Source: JAVVEH01 sp032251435 (GTDB taxonomy: Bacteria; Verrucomicrobiota; Lentisphaeria; Oligosphaerales; MVZH01). Taken from it: a stretch of DNA of 29,518 nt. Below the pieces are notes generated by a model. That model worked only from the letters and a program-made list of their open reading frames with translations, was not told the DNA's origin and made no database searches. Position numbers and translations under genes: made by a program. This document shows, one piece after another, positions 7,805 to 15,898 of this stretch. The stretch covers positions 1 through 29,518 of the forward strand of contig JAVVEH010000050.1 in the NCBI GenBank assembly GCA_032251435.1, given 5' to 3'. Each line of letters opens with the position of its first letter. Position 1 is the stretch's first letter.

Positions 7805-8473
7805 TTAACTCTGTTTCCGGTAAAGATGACGTTCGCTGATCAAAGCCTCCACCCCAGGGGGGACCAGGCCGGCCAGTGTCAATCCCTTGGCCGCGGTTTC
7901 CCGCACACCGGTGGACGAGATGGCCACACTGGGAGCGTCAACAATTGAGGCCAGCAGTTTGGATGCGTTACGGGGGCCGATCCGCGTGGCCAAATCCGCG
8001 GCGTTAGGGGCCGGGAACCCCGGACGGGGATAGGTGATAAACGTATAACGACCGATCAATTCGGAGGCCTTAAACCACGAATGAATATCCAGCAAACTGT
8101 CCATACCGATTAAAAAACTCAGTTCCACATCGACAAACGCCCGGGAGAGCGCCGCCATCGTGTCGAAGGTGTATCCGGATTTGCACTGCTCGCCCAATTC
8201 GATGTCAGACACGCTGAATTGGCTGTAGGGTTCGATCGCCAGTTTCAGCATCTCCATCCGCACGGCCCCGGGTAAAATATCCATGTCCCGTTTATGGGGA
8301 GGGACACGAGCGGGAACAAAGAGCACCTCATCCGCCACGCCCTGGCGAATAATGTCACCGGCCAATAGCAGATGCCCGTTATGCACCGGATTAAAAGAGC
8401 CGCCGAAAACCGCCATACGCGGGCGGCGTCCCCGCATGGATTCATCAACTCGTTCTTTTTCTTTTTCCATCAT
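7805..8473 (-). CDS. nadD: Nicotinate-nucleotide adenylyltransferase NadD
   Basis: NadD joins nicotinate mononucleotide and ATP to give deamido-NAD, the step before NAD synthetase. The nucleotidyltransferase motif GGSFNPVHNGH is at about residues 24-34, VPARVPPHKRD and the IGMDSLLDIHSW region follow, and the C-terminal ISSTGVRE motif is present. Three starts compete: a GTG at 8479 that overlaps the stop of the upstream gene, and ATGs at 8473 and 8470. I chose 8473 (222 residues) because AGGTG sits six bases before it. The charged first 17 residues are not part of the conserved fold. Coupling to the methyltransferase gene upstream is close enough for translational re-initiation. Confidence 0.93.
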   Translation of the reverse strand: MMEKEKERVDESMRGRRPRMAVFGGSFNPVHNGHLLLAGDIIRQGVADEVLFVPARVPPHKRDMDILPGAVRMEMLKLAIEPYSQFSVSDIELGEQCKSGYTFDTMAALSRAFVDVELSFLIGMDSLLDIHSWFKASELIGRYTFITYPRPGFPAPNAADLATRIGPRNASKLLASIVDAPSVAISSTGVRETAAKGLTLAGLVPPGVEALISERHLYRKQS

Positions 8474-8475
8474 GC

Positions 8476-9039
8476 TCACACCTGTTTACCGGGCCGCGGA
8501 CCGCTGTCAATCTGACGGACGGCTTCATATAAAATCACCGCGGCCGCGTTGCCCACATTAATTGAGTTTTTCATCCCGAACATGGGAAGACGAATGAACG
8601 CGTCACACCCTTCCAGCGCGTCATTTCCCAGCCCCAAGGCTTCATTTCCCAGCACAAACGCGGCGGGAAATTTTAAGTGAACCGTCCACACGGATTCGGC
8701 GCCAGCCACTGTTTCGACACCATAGACCGTGTGCCCGGATTTTTTCAGCTCCGCGATCGCCTCACCCGCCGTTTCCCGGTGGTGACAGGCCACCAGACGA
8801 TCACAATCCCGGGCGGTCTTCGCCAATTTCTCATGGGGCGGCGTGGCGGTGTAACCGGTTGTGACAATCCGCTCGACCCGAAGCGCTTCCGCCACACGGA
8901 AAACATTGCCCACATTGTAGGCGCTGCGCAACCGGTCCAGCACCACAACCACAGGCGACAGCTCATCCCGCCGGGGCCTGTCGCTGTCCCCGCGGAGAAC
9001 ACCGCCTGATTCTGGTGTGTTTTCAGTCAGAATCGTCAT
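8476..9039 (-). CDS. TrmH/SpoU-family RNA 2'-O-methyltransferase
   Basis: This 187-residue SPOUT-class enzyme should transfer a methyl group from S-adenosylmethionine to a ribose 2'-OH of tRNA or rRNA. The three family motifs are visible in order: SAYNVGNVFRVAEA (about 39-52) with the conserved Asn and Arg, FVLGNEALGLGNDAL (about 127-141), and IRLPMFGMKNSINVGNAAAV (about 148-167) forming the knotted cofactor site. There is no N-terminal RNA-binding domain of the RlmB type, so it resembles the short TrmH/TrmL-like members. Which nucleotide it modifies cannot be inferred. It begins eight bases after rpoN ends, with only a weak GGA close to the ATG, and its stop overlaps the nadD start region. 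Confidence 0.88.
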   Translation of the reverse strand: MTILTENTPESGGVLRGDSDRPRRDELSPVVVVLDRLRSAYNVGNVFRVAEALRVERIVTTGYTATPPHEKLAKTARDCDRLVACHHRETAGEAIAELKKSGHTVYGVETVAGAESVWTVHLKFPAAFVLGNEALGLGNDALEGCDAFIRLPMFGMKNSINVGNAAAVILYEAVRQIDSGPRPGKQV

Positions 9040-9047
9040 CTTCCGTC

Positions 9048-10517
9048 TTAAAACCCGCGCCGCAAACTGGAAGGAGGTATCCCCAGCTCTTCCCGATATT
9101 TGGCGATCGTCCGCCGGGCCACCGCATATCCCTCCTCTTTTAACATATCCGACAATTTCTGATCGGACAACGGTTTTGACGAGGGTTCCATGCCCACAAA
9201 ATGGCGGATCCGCTCTTTCACCACCAAGCTGGAGACTTCCTGACCATCGCTGGCCGTGTAGCCACTGGTGAAAAAGTGCCGGAAGGAAAGCAGGCCATGG
9301 GGTGTCATCATGTATTTATTGGCGATAGCCCGGCTCACGGTGGTTTCATGAACCTGAATATCATCCGCGACTTGGGACATCGTCAAGGGCTTCATGCCCG
9401 GCAATCCCTCGTCAAAAAAGTCCGCTTGATATTTCAACAAACTACGGCTGATTCGGACGATTGTGGACTCCCGTTGCTCAATGGCCCGCATGAGCACTTT
9501 ACTGTCACTTATCTTCTGGCGGATATAATTTTTCACATCCGGCGGCGTGGCGGCGTCCCGCAACATGTTAAGATAGTAGGCGGATATCCGCAAACGGGGC
9601 AGACTGTCATGATTGCTTCGAATGATCCACTTTCCCTTGTCGTCCTTCTCAATAAACACTTCCGGCGCGATAAAATCGGTATTCTGGCTTGGGGCGATCA
9701 ACGCCCCGGGATGCGGATACAGACGCCGAATCTCCTGGAGAGCTTCCCGAAGAGCGGGGGGCGACACCCGCGCTTTTTTACACACCGCCTCCAGTCTATT
9801 TCGGGCGACATCATCCAGATACTTGTCAACAATCCGAAACGCCAGGGACTGTTTACGGTCCAGCCGTTCCAATTGCAGCATGAGGCATTCGCGCAAATCC
9901 CGGGCGCCAATTCCGGGAGGGTCAAAGGTCTGCACCATTTTCAAGCATCTCTCCACCGGTTCAAGCTGTCCCAAGCCGCACGCGATCGCGATGTCGGCGG
10001 GATGAGAGCGCAGATACCCTTTGTCATCAATACTGCCGATAATTTCTTCACAAATCCGCCGATCCTCGTCCGTCACATCCATCAATTCACGCATTTGATT
10101 CAATAAATTTTCCTGGACGGACGGTTCAGAAACCAACGAATCAAAAAAGAACCGGCGTTTTTCCTCATCATCCTCCGTGTGACGACCCACCACGCCGCCT
10201 CTGCCGCCCATGCTCAAGCGGTCCTGCCAAAGATCCTGCAACTGCATGGCGCTCTCAAGTTTCTGACTGAGCAGCGAGTCACCCATATCCGGCATGTCGT
10301 CCCCAAAGCGTGTGGCGCGCTCCACGGGATTTCCCACCAAATCCTCGTTGCCACTCTTCAACAACTCGAGAGTCGGGTTTTCGAGCAGTTCCTCGCCTAT
10401 TTTCCGCTCCAACTCCGGCAGAGCCGCAAGCAAAATTTCCAGTGACTGGATCTGCTGCGGCGCCAGAATCTGCTCCTGGCGGAGCGTCTGAGTTTGTTGA
10501 AGACTGTAACCTTGCAT
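9048..10517 (-). CDS. rpoN: RNA polymerase sigma-54 factor RpoN
   Basis: Sigma-54 directs RNA polymerase to -24/-12 promoters that need an ATP-driven enhancer-binding activator. The N-terminal glutamine-rich activator-responsive region is at residues 1-50 (SLQQTQTLRQEQILAPQQIQ). An acidic linker follows, then the core-binding domain, the helix-turn-helix around MSQVADDIQVHETTVSRAIA, and the RpoN box as ARRTIAKYRE at about 467-476, close to the C-terminus. The ATG at 10517 (489 residues) starts at the conserved region. The frame extends 23 codons further to a GTG at 10586 with no family resemblance. Neither start has a good ribosome binding site. It heads the trmH-nadD-rsfS-uppP run; the common neighbours lptB, hpf and ptsN are absent. 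No activator gene is in the window. Confidence 0.95.
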   Translation of the reverse strand: MQGYSLQQTQTLRQEQILAPQQIQSLEILLAALPELERKIGEELLENPTLELLKSGNEDLVGNPVERATRFGDDMPDMGDSLLSQKLESAMQLQDLWQDRLSMGGRGGVVGRHTEDDEEKRRFFFDSLVSEPSVQENLLNQMRELMDVTDEDRRICEEIIGSIDDKGYLRSHPADIAIACGLGQLEPVERCLKMVQTFDPPGIGARDLRECLMLQLERLDRKQSLAFRIVDKYLDDVARNRLEAVCKKARVSPPALREALQEIRRLYPHPGALIAPSQNTDFIAPEVFIEKDDKGKWIIRSNHDSLPRLRISAYYLNMLRDAATPPDVKNYIRQKISDSKVLMRAIEQRESTIVRISRSLLKYQADFFDEGLPGMKPLTMSQVADDIQVHETTVSRAIANKYMMTPHGLLSFRHFFTSGYTASDGQEVSSLVVKERIRHFVGMEPSSKPLSDQKLSDMLKEEGYAVARRTIAKYREELGIPPSSLRRGF

Positions 10518-10731
10518 ACGGCGAATAAAAAAAGACCGGGAACCAGTCAAAAAACCTGTTGTGAAAGGCGGACGGGACAAAACCACGCGGTGTCGCCCGC
10601 CAGCGGGACGGATGCTGACATGACCCGCTCGCCGGGATGCCCGGCCAGCGGTGTTGTTCTTTAGGTGAATATAAGTCCGCGCCCGTGAAAATCAATCGGA
10701 GACGACAGGTGGGCAACACACGCTCGATACA

Positions 10732-10759
10732 TTGCGAAAGAAACCGCGGGGGATATGTT
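10732..10759 (+). promoter_or_regulatory. Possible sigma-70-type promoter for the aldolase-recD2 run
   Basis: TTGCGA at 10732-10737 and TATGTT at 10754-10759 are spaced 16 bases apart and lie about 50 bases before the ATG of the aldolase fusion. Each box matches four of six consensus positions. The divergent gap 10518-10811 holds nothing else that I can identify. This is a weak, sequence-only call. Confidence 0.25.
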
Positions 10760-10811
10760 AACCATTAAATGTCATCCATTGTCACGATGCGAAAAGAAAG
10801 GTGTGACCATC

Positions 10812-12719
10812 ATGCGCGAACTCGAAAGCCTGGCCGTGGCTTCCAGATCATACGGCGCCAATCCGGAATTTGTTTTTCTCGGCGGAGGAAACACGTCCTA
10901 TAAAACCGCGGACCGGCTGTTTATCAAACCCAGCGGCGTGACCTTGGCGGACATCCAGGCCGATGATTTTATCGCCATGGACCGGTCCGCCATCCGGGCG
11001 CTTTACGCGGCCGACATGCCGGCCGCGCCCGCCGCCCGGGAAGAACTGGTCAAAAACATGATGGCGGCGGCGGTCACTCCACCGGGCGCCGGCCGACCCT
11101 CCGTTGAAGCGCCCCTGCACGAACTGGTCGATTACGCGTATGTGATTCATCTGCACCCCGCCAAGATCAATGGCATGACCTGCGCGGTGAACGGACCGGC
11201 GGTCTGCGAAGACCTGTTCCCTGACGCTCTCTGGGTGGATTACATCGATCCAGGGGCGACGTTGGCCATGGAAATCAAAGCGATTTTCGACGCGGTTGAG
11301 GGTGAGCAGCCCCGGATTATTTTTCTGCAAAATCACGGTGTGTTCGTCGGGGCGGACACCCTTGAGGAAATCGATGCTATTTACGCGCGGATAATGGCCA
11401 CCCTGACGGGTGCTTACATGCGGGCGGGTGTGTCGACAACGCTCATCCAGACCGGGGTGACCGTCGATGGCTTGATGGACGTGATCCCCGCGCTGCGCGG
11501 AACCTTGGGGGATGACAACGCCCTGCCCGTTCTAAAAACCGCGGAAACCGCCTTTGAGCCAGCCACAGGTCCGTTGACTCCTGATCACATGGTGTACGCC
11601 AAATCCTATCCCTGTTCAATCATGGCCGGCCCCGCCGACATTCTGGACTATGCGGACCGGTTCGGCTTCACTCCCCGGGTGCTGCTGATGAGCGGCGGCG
11701 CCGTCATCGGTGTTGGAAAAAACCTGAAAGCGGCGGAGGGCGTGCTGACAGCGGCCCGGGACGCCGCGCTCGTCCAGCAACTCACACGGGCCTTTGGCGG
11801 GCCCCGTTTTCTCGGGGACACCGAACGTCTGTTTATTGAGAACTGGGAAGTGGAGTCCTACCGCCAAAAAATAGCGGGAGGTACCGGTGCCGACACCAGC
11901 GCGCGGGGAAAAGTGTGCGTGGTCACAGGTGGCGCGCAGGGTTTTGGACTGGGCATCGCCGAGGGGCTGGCCGCGGTGGGCGCGGTGGTGGTTTTAGCGG
12001 ATGTGAATATTGCCGTCGCCCGGCAAGCGGCGGCGGAACTCAATGCCCGTTTCGGGGCGGATTCAGCGGTCTCGGTGGAGGTCAATATCGCCGATGAGGG
12101 CTCTGTTCAACGCATGATTAAATCGCTGGTTCTCACATGCGGCGGCGTGGATCTTTTTATCGCCAACGCCGGCGTGTTGAAGGCGGGGTCGGTGAAAGAG
12201 TTGCCACTGGCCGACTGGGAGTTCGTCACCAAAGTCAATTACACCGGTTATTTTTTATGCGTGAAAGCGGTGGCGCCAGTCATGGCTCGTCAGAACGCCG
12301 CTCGTCCAGGGTATTGGACCGACATTGTCCAGATCAATTCAAAAAGCGGTTTGGAAGGCAGTAACCGCAATGGCGCGTACGCAGGCAGTAAATTCGGCAC
12401 AATCGGTCTCACCCAAAGCTTCGCCATGGAACTGGTGACCGACCGGATCAAGGTCAACAGCGTCTGTCCCGGCAACTTTTTTGACGGCCCGTTATGGAGT
12501 GATCCTGAACGTGGCTTGTTTGTGCAATACCTGCGTTCAAAAAAGGTGCCGGGAGCGAAGACTGTGGCGGATGTCAAGGCTTTTTATGAAGCCAAAGTGC
12601 CCATGGGGCGCGGGTGTTATCCGGCGGATGTGTTGAAGGCGATTCTTTACCTGACCGCCCAAACGTATGAAACCGGGCAGGCCCTGCCGGTCACCGGCGG
12701 TCAAGTCATGCTTAACTGA
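10812..12719 (+). CDS. Bifunctional class II aldolase / short-chain dehydrogenase
   Basis: This 635-residue fusion has an N-terminal class II (zinc) aldolase domain and a C-terminal SDR dehydrogenase. In the first, VIHLHP (His113, His115) and QNHGVFVG (His175) supply the expected zinc ligands, and APLHELV precedes them. In the second, VTGGAQGFGLG (about 371-381) is the NAD-binding loop, and Ser510, Tyr523 and Lys527 (YAGSK) form the catalytic set. The architecture matches the RhaD-type aldolase/alcohol dehydrogenase proteins (TIGR02632-like) that split rhamnulose-1-phosphate and reduce lactaldehyde. However, the C-terminal KVPMGRGCYPADVL and VTGGQVM stretch recalls sorbitol-6-phosphate dehydrogenase, so the substrate is open. 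The ATG at 10812 has an AAGG 11 bases upstream; the frame extends 19 codons further upstream without family character. RecD2 follows after five bases. Confidence 0.85.
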   Translation: MRELESLAVASRSYGANPEFVFLGGGNTSYKTADRLFIKPSGVTLADIQADDFIAMDRSAIRALYAADMPAAPAAREELVKNMMAAAVTPPGAGRPSVEAPLHELVDYAYVIHLHPAKINGMTCAVNGPAVCEDLFPDALWVDYIDPGATLAMEIKAIFDAVEGEQPRIIFLQNHGVFVGADTLEEIDAIYARIMATLTGAYMRAGVSTTLIQTGVTVDGLMDVIPALRGTLGDDNALPVLKTAETAFEPATGPLTPDHMVYAKSYPCSIMAGPADILDYADRFGFTPRVLLMSGGAVIGVGKNLKAAEGVLTAARDAALVQQLTRAFGGPRFLGDTERLFIENWEVESYRQKIAGGTGADTSARGKVCVVTGGAQGFGLGIAEGLAAVGAVVVLADVNIAVARQAAAELNARFGADSAVSVEVNIADEGSVQRMIKSLVLTCGGVDLFIANAGVLKAGSVKELPLADWEFVTKVNYTGYFLCVKAVAPVMARQNAARPGYWTDIVQINSKSGLEGSNRNGAYAGSKFGTIGLTQSFAMELVTDRIKVNSVCPGNFFDGPLWSDPERGLFVQYLRSKKVPGAKTVADVKAFYEAKVPMGRGCYPADVLKAILYLTAQTYETGQALPVTGGQVMLN

Positions 12720-12724
12720 CCGAT

Positions 12725-14938
12725 ATGAGCGACTTCCCGTTTAATCCCGACACCACCAAGACGGCAGAGCGCTCCGCCCTGACGGAAACCACGCTCCGCG
12801 GGGAGATTCTGCGTATTGTCTTCGCCGCTGAAGACGGTCACTACACGGTTGTCCGGTTACTGGATGACAAGGGCCTTGAGCATACCCTGGTCGGCGCTTT
12901 AAGCGGCGTGGTGGAGGGGCAGGACATTGAGGCATCGGGTATTTTCGAGACCCACAAAGAGCATGGGCGCCAACTGCGGGTGAAGCGCTTCCGGGCGCTG
13001 CTGCCCACATCCGCCCGGGGGATTGAGCGGTATTTAGGATCCGGCCTCATTCACGGCATCGGTCCCAAGCTGGCGGCGCGTATTGTCGCCCGGTTCGGGC
13101 TCGAGTCTCTGAAAATTCTTGACAAATACTCTTCCCGTTTAAAAGAAGTGCCGGGGCTGGGGAAAAAAAAGATTGAGCTAATCCGCCAGGCCTGGCAAAC
13201 CCAAAGCCAACAACGGGACACCTTTATTTTTCTTCAGGGACTGGGAATAAGTCCGGCTCTCTGCGCCCGGTTATTCACCCGTTACGGCATGGGCGCCGGC
13301 GAGGCGGTCAAGCAAAATCCCTACCAACTTGCCGCCGAGGTGCGGGGCATCGGCTTTCTCACCGCGGATCGGATCGCCAGGGAGTTAGGGATCGCGGCTG
13401 ACGCTCCGCTCCGCTTGTCCGCGGGAATTGTTTATGTGCTTGACAAGCTGTCGGAGGAAGGCCATGTGTGCTTTCCTGAAAAAGATCTGCTTATCCGGGC
13501 TGGCGAAATTCTGCAAGTGCCCGCTGAAAAAGTCGCGGACGGACTGACCCGGGCCCTGACCAACGGCACCGCCATCCGGGACGCCGAATCTCACACCGCG
13601 GAACCGGTCATTTACCATCGGCGTTTATTCGCGGCGGAGATGGAACTGGCCCGCTGCGTCAACACTCTATCCCAGTATCCGCCCGATCCCGGGGGTGTGA
13701 AGCCCGCCCTTGAGGGATCGGGATTCGGCCGGTTGGATCAGCGGCAGCGGGAAGCTGTCGCGGCCGCTTTCGACTCCCGTCTGTCGATTATCACGGGGGG
13801 GCCCGGTGTCGGCAAAACCACCGTCGTCGGTGAAATTGTCACGGCAGCCCGGAAAATGGGCTTATCCGTCTATTTGGCCGCGCCGACCGGTCGGGCGGCG
13901 AAACGCTTGTCTGAGAGCTGCCGTCAGGAAGCCCGGACCATCCACCGGTTGCTCAAATGGGATCCCCAGACGCAGTCGTTTGTCTATCATCGTGACCGTC
14001 CGTTGAATTGCCGGATGCTGGTTATTGACGAGGTGTCGATGCTGGATGTTGAGTTATCCCGCCACTTGTTCGAGGCGATTTCTCCGGACACCCACGTGGT
14101 GCTCGTCGGCGACAGAGACCAATTGCCTTCCGTCGGTCCGGGAAGCGTGTTTAATGACTTGATTTCATCCGGGAGAATTCCCGTCACCCACCTCACAGCC
14201 ATTTACCGACAGGCGGCGGGGAGCCGGATTGTCACGAACGCGCACCGGGTCAATGCCGGGCGGATGCCGGATTTGCGCTCTCCCCCCGCGTCTTTCAAAG
14301 GTGATTTTTACTGGATTGATGAGGAGGATCCGGAGCGGGTTGTCCAGCTTATCGCGGAAATGACGGCCAGCCGCATTCCCCGCCGGTTCCGGTTTAACCC
14401 GATGGAAGACATTCAGGTTCTCACCCCGATGAACAAGGGAGTCTGCGGAGCGATAGCGCTCAACCAAAGGCTCCAGCACATGTTAAACGCCGGGCCTAAA
14501 GCCCAAATCCGCCTAGGCGATCACGTGCTCAAAACTGGAGACCGGGTCATGCAGGTGATCAACAATTATGACAAGGGCGTTTTCAATGGCGAACTAGGCC
14601 GGGTAGGCCGGGTCGACAACAAGAAAAAGACATTCGCCGTTATGTTTGACACCGCTACTGTGGACTATGACTTCGGCGAGTCTGACCAGCTCAAACTGGC
14701 CTATGCCGTCACGGTTCATAAATCCCAAGGCTGCGAGTTTCCCGTCGTAATCATGCCGGTTCTCTCCCAGCATTTCATCATGTTGCAACGCAATCTTATT
14801 TACACCGGTATGACCCGGGCGAAAAAATTACTGATCATGGTGGGAACTCGGAAAGCCTTGTCCATCGCCCTGCGGAACAATCAACCCGCTCAGCGCCATA
14901 CCCGCCTGACCGCCCGTTTGCGCCCCGCGGCGTATTGA
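12725..14938 (+). CDS. recD2: RecD2-type SF1B ATP-dependent DNA helicase
   Basis: RecD2 is a 5'-3' DNA helicase that acts without RecBC and has been linked to repair and replication-fork maintenance. The 737-residue product has the normal order: an N-terminal OB-like domain, helix-hairpin-helix segments around GIGPKLAARIVARFG (111-125) and VPGLGKKKIE (142-151), then the helicase core. That core has Walker A GGPGVGKTT (358-366), APTGRAAKR, Walker B VIDEVSMLD (433-441), GDRDQLPSVGPGS (462-474), the YRQ motif (494-496), and the late motifs VTVHKSQGCEFPVVIMP and YTGMTRAKK. No motif is missing. It lies five bases after the aldolase fusion and just ahead of a CDF exporter, an arrangement that suggests co-transcription but no shared pathway. 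Confidence 0.95.
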   Translation: MSDFPFNPDTTKTAERSALTETTLRGEILRIVFAAEDGHYTVVRLLDDKGLEHTLVGALSGVVEGQDIEASGIFETHKEHGRQLRVKRFRALLPTSARGIERYLGSGLIHGIGPKLAARIVARFGLESLKILDKYSSRLKEVPGLGKKKIELIRQAWQTQSQQRDTFIFLQGLGISPALCARLFTRYGMGAGEAVKQNPYQLAAEVRGIGFLTADRIARELGIAADAPLRLSAGIVYVLDKLSEEGHVCFPEKDLLIRAGEILQVPAEKVADGLTRALTNGTAIRDAESHTAEPVIYHRRLFAAEMELARCVNTLSQYPPDPGGVKPALEGSGFGRLDQRQREAVAAAFDSRLSIITGGPGVGKTTVVGEIVTAARKMGLSVYLAAPTGRAAKRLSESCRQEARTIHRLLKWDPQTQSFVYHRDRPLNCRMLVIDEVSMLDVELSRHLFEAISPDTHVVLVGDRDQLPSVGPGSVFNDLISSGRIPVTHLTAIYRQAAGSRIVTNAHRVNAGRMPDLRSPPASFKGDFYWIDEEDPERVVQLIAEMTASRIPRRFRFNPMEDIQVLTPMNKGVCGAIALNQRLQHMLNAGPKAQIRLGDHVLKTGDRVMQVINNYDKGVFNGELGRVGRVDNKKKTFAVMFDTATVDYDFGESDQLKLAYAVTVHKSQGCEFPVVIMPVLSQHFIMLQRNLIYTGMTRAKKLLIMVGTRKALSIALRNNQPAQRHTRLTARLRPAAY

Positions 14939-14952
14939 CATCGGAACCATTC

Positions 14953-15882
14953 ATGCATACCACCGTCAGAGAAAAAACCATCCCCGCCGATCAATTCAGC
15001 GACATCAACCGGACCACCTGGCTGGGCATGGTGTTAAATATCATCCTCGGGCTGGCGAAAGCGGGCATTGGCTTGGTTTCGGGCTCCCAGGCCCTGCTGG
15101 CCGACGGCATTCATTCGTTTTCCGATCTTGTCACCGACGTGGCCCTCCTCCTCGGTGTCAAATATTGGAGCCGCCCGCCGGATGACTGCCATCCTTACGG
15201 GCACGGCAGAATTGAGACGGCCGTGAATTTGTTCATCGGGGGAGCGATTCTTTCAGTCGCCATCGGCATCGCCGTCCAAGCCTTGGACAGAATCAACACG
15301 CCGGTTGAAAACACGCTGGGCTTGCCCGCCTTGGGGGTGGCGGTTTTTTCCATCATCACCAAGGAGTGGCTGTTCCGCTGGACCCTCAACAAAGGCAAAA
15401 AAAACAACTGCCGGGCGCTCATGGCCAACGCCTGGCACCATCGCTCCGACTCATTGAGTTCGATGCCGGTCGCCGTGGCGGTTCTGTGGGGTTATTTTTT
15501 CCCGCGGCACGTTTATATTGACTCTATCGCCGCCATTATCGTCACCGTGATGTTAGGGCATGCCGGGATCAAAATTTTATGGCCTTCCCTGCGCGAGTTA
15601 CTTGAATTCCGGGAAGATGAACGCCTGGAGCAATGGTTGCTGGAGCAAAGCCGGCTCTTTCCCGATATTATGGAAGTTCACCATATCCGCAGCCGCCGTG
15701 TCGGCAGCGCCGTGCTGCTGGATTTACACCTGTTGGTCAATGGCGAGACCACCGTGTATGACGCGCACACCCTGGCGACCGATTTCAAACACTATCTCCG
15801 CGGGAAAGATCCACGGATCGCCGACGTGCTCATCCACTTGGAACCGGATTGTGAATCGTTGAAGGACAAACCGGCGTCTTAA
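14953..15882 (+). CDS. Cation diffusion facilitator (CDF) metal exporter
   Basis: CDF proteins are proton-coupled exporters of zinc, iron, manganese or similar divalent ions across the inner membrane. This 309-residue protein has about six membrane spans, the first metal site in LLADGIHSFSDLVTD (Asp51, His54, Asp58), the family's HPYGHGRIE stretch (about 80-88), the second half of the site in WHHRSDSLSS (His162, Asp166), and a cytoplasmic C-terminal domain from about 210 ending VLIHLEP. Site chemistry (D/H mixed) does not settle the metal. A TTG at 14935 overlapping the recD2 stop is possible, but the ATG at 14953 has GGA eight bases before it. The gene ends 16 bases from the stop of citrate synthase on the other strand. 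Confidence 0.9.
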   Translation: MHTTVREKTIPADQFSDINRTTWLGMVLNIILGLAKAGIGLVSGSQALLADGIHSFSDLVTDVALLLGVKYWSRPPDDCHPYGHGRIETAVNLFIGGAILSVAIGIAVQALDRINTPVENTLGLPALGVAVFSIITKEWLFRWTLNKGKKNNCRALMANAWHHRSDSLSSMPVAVAVLWGYFFPRHVYIDSIAAIIVTVMLGHAGIKILWPSLRELLEFREDERLEQWLLEQSRLFPDIMEVHHIRSRRVGSAVLLDLHLLVNGETTVYDAHTLATDFKHYLRGKDPRIADVLIHLEPDCESLKDKPAS

Positions 15883-15898
15883 GCGCGTCGGTTACCGG

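Noticed and set aside
9201..10106. A 301-codon plus-strand open frame opposite rpoN
   Set aside because: It is a shadow of the sigma-54 gene with no protein-like motifs.
15195..15525. Possible -24/-12 (sigma-54) promoters at GGCACG words near 15202 and 15508
   Set aside because: The second element (TGC at the right spacing) is missing and both words lie inside the CDF coding region.
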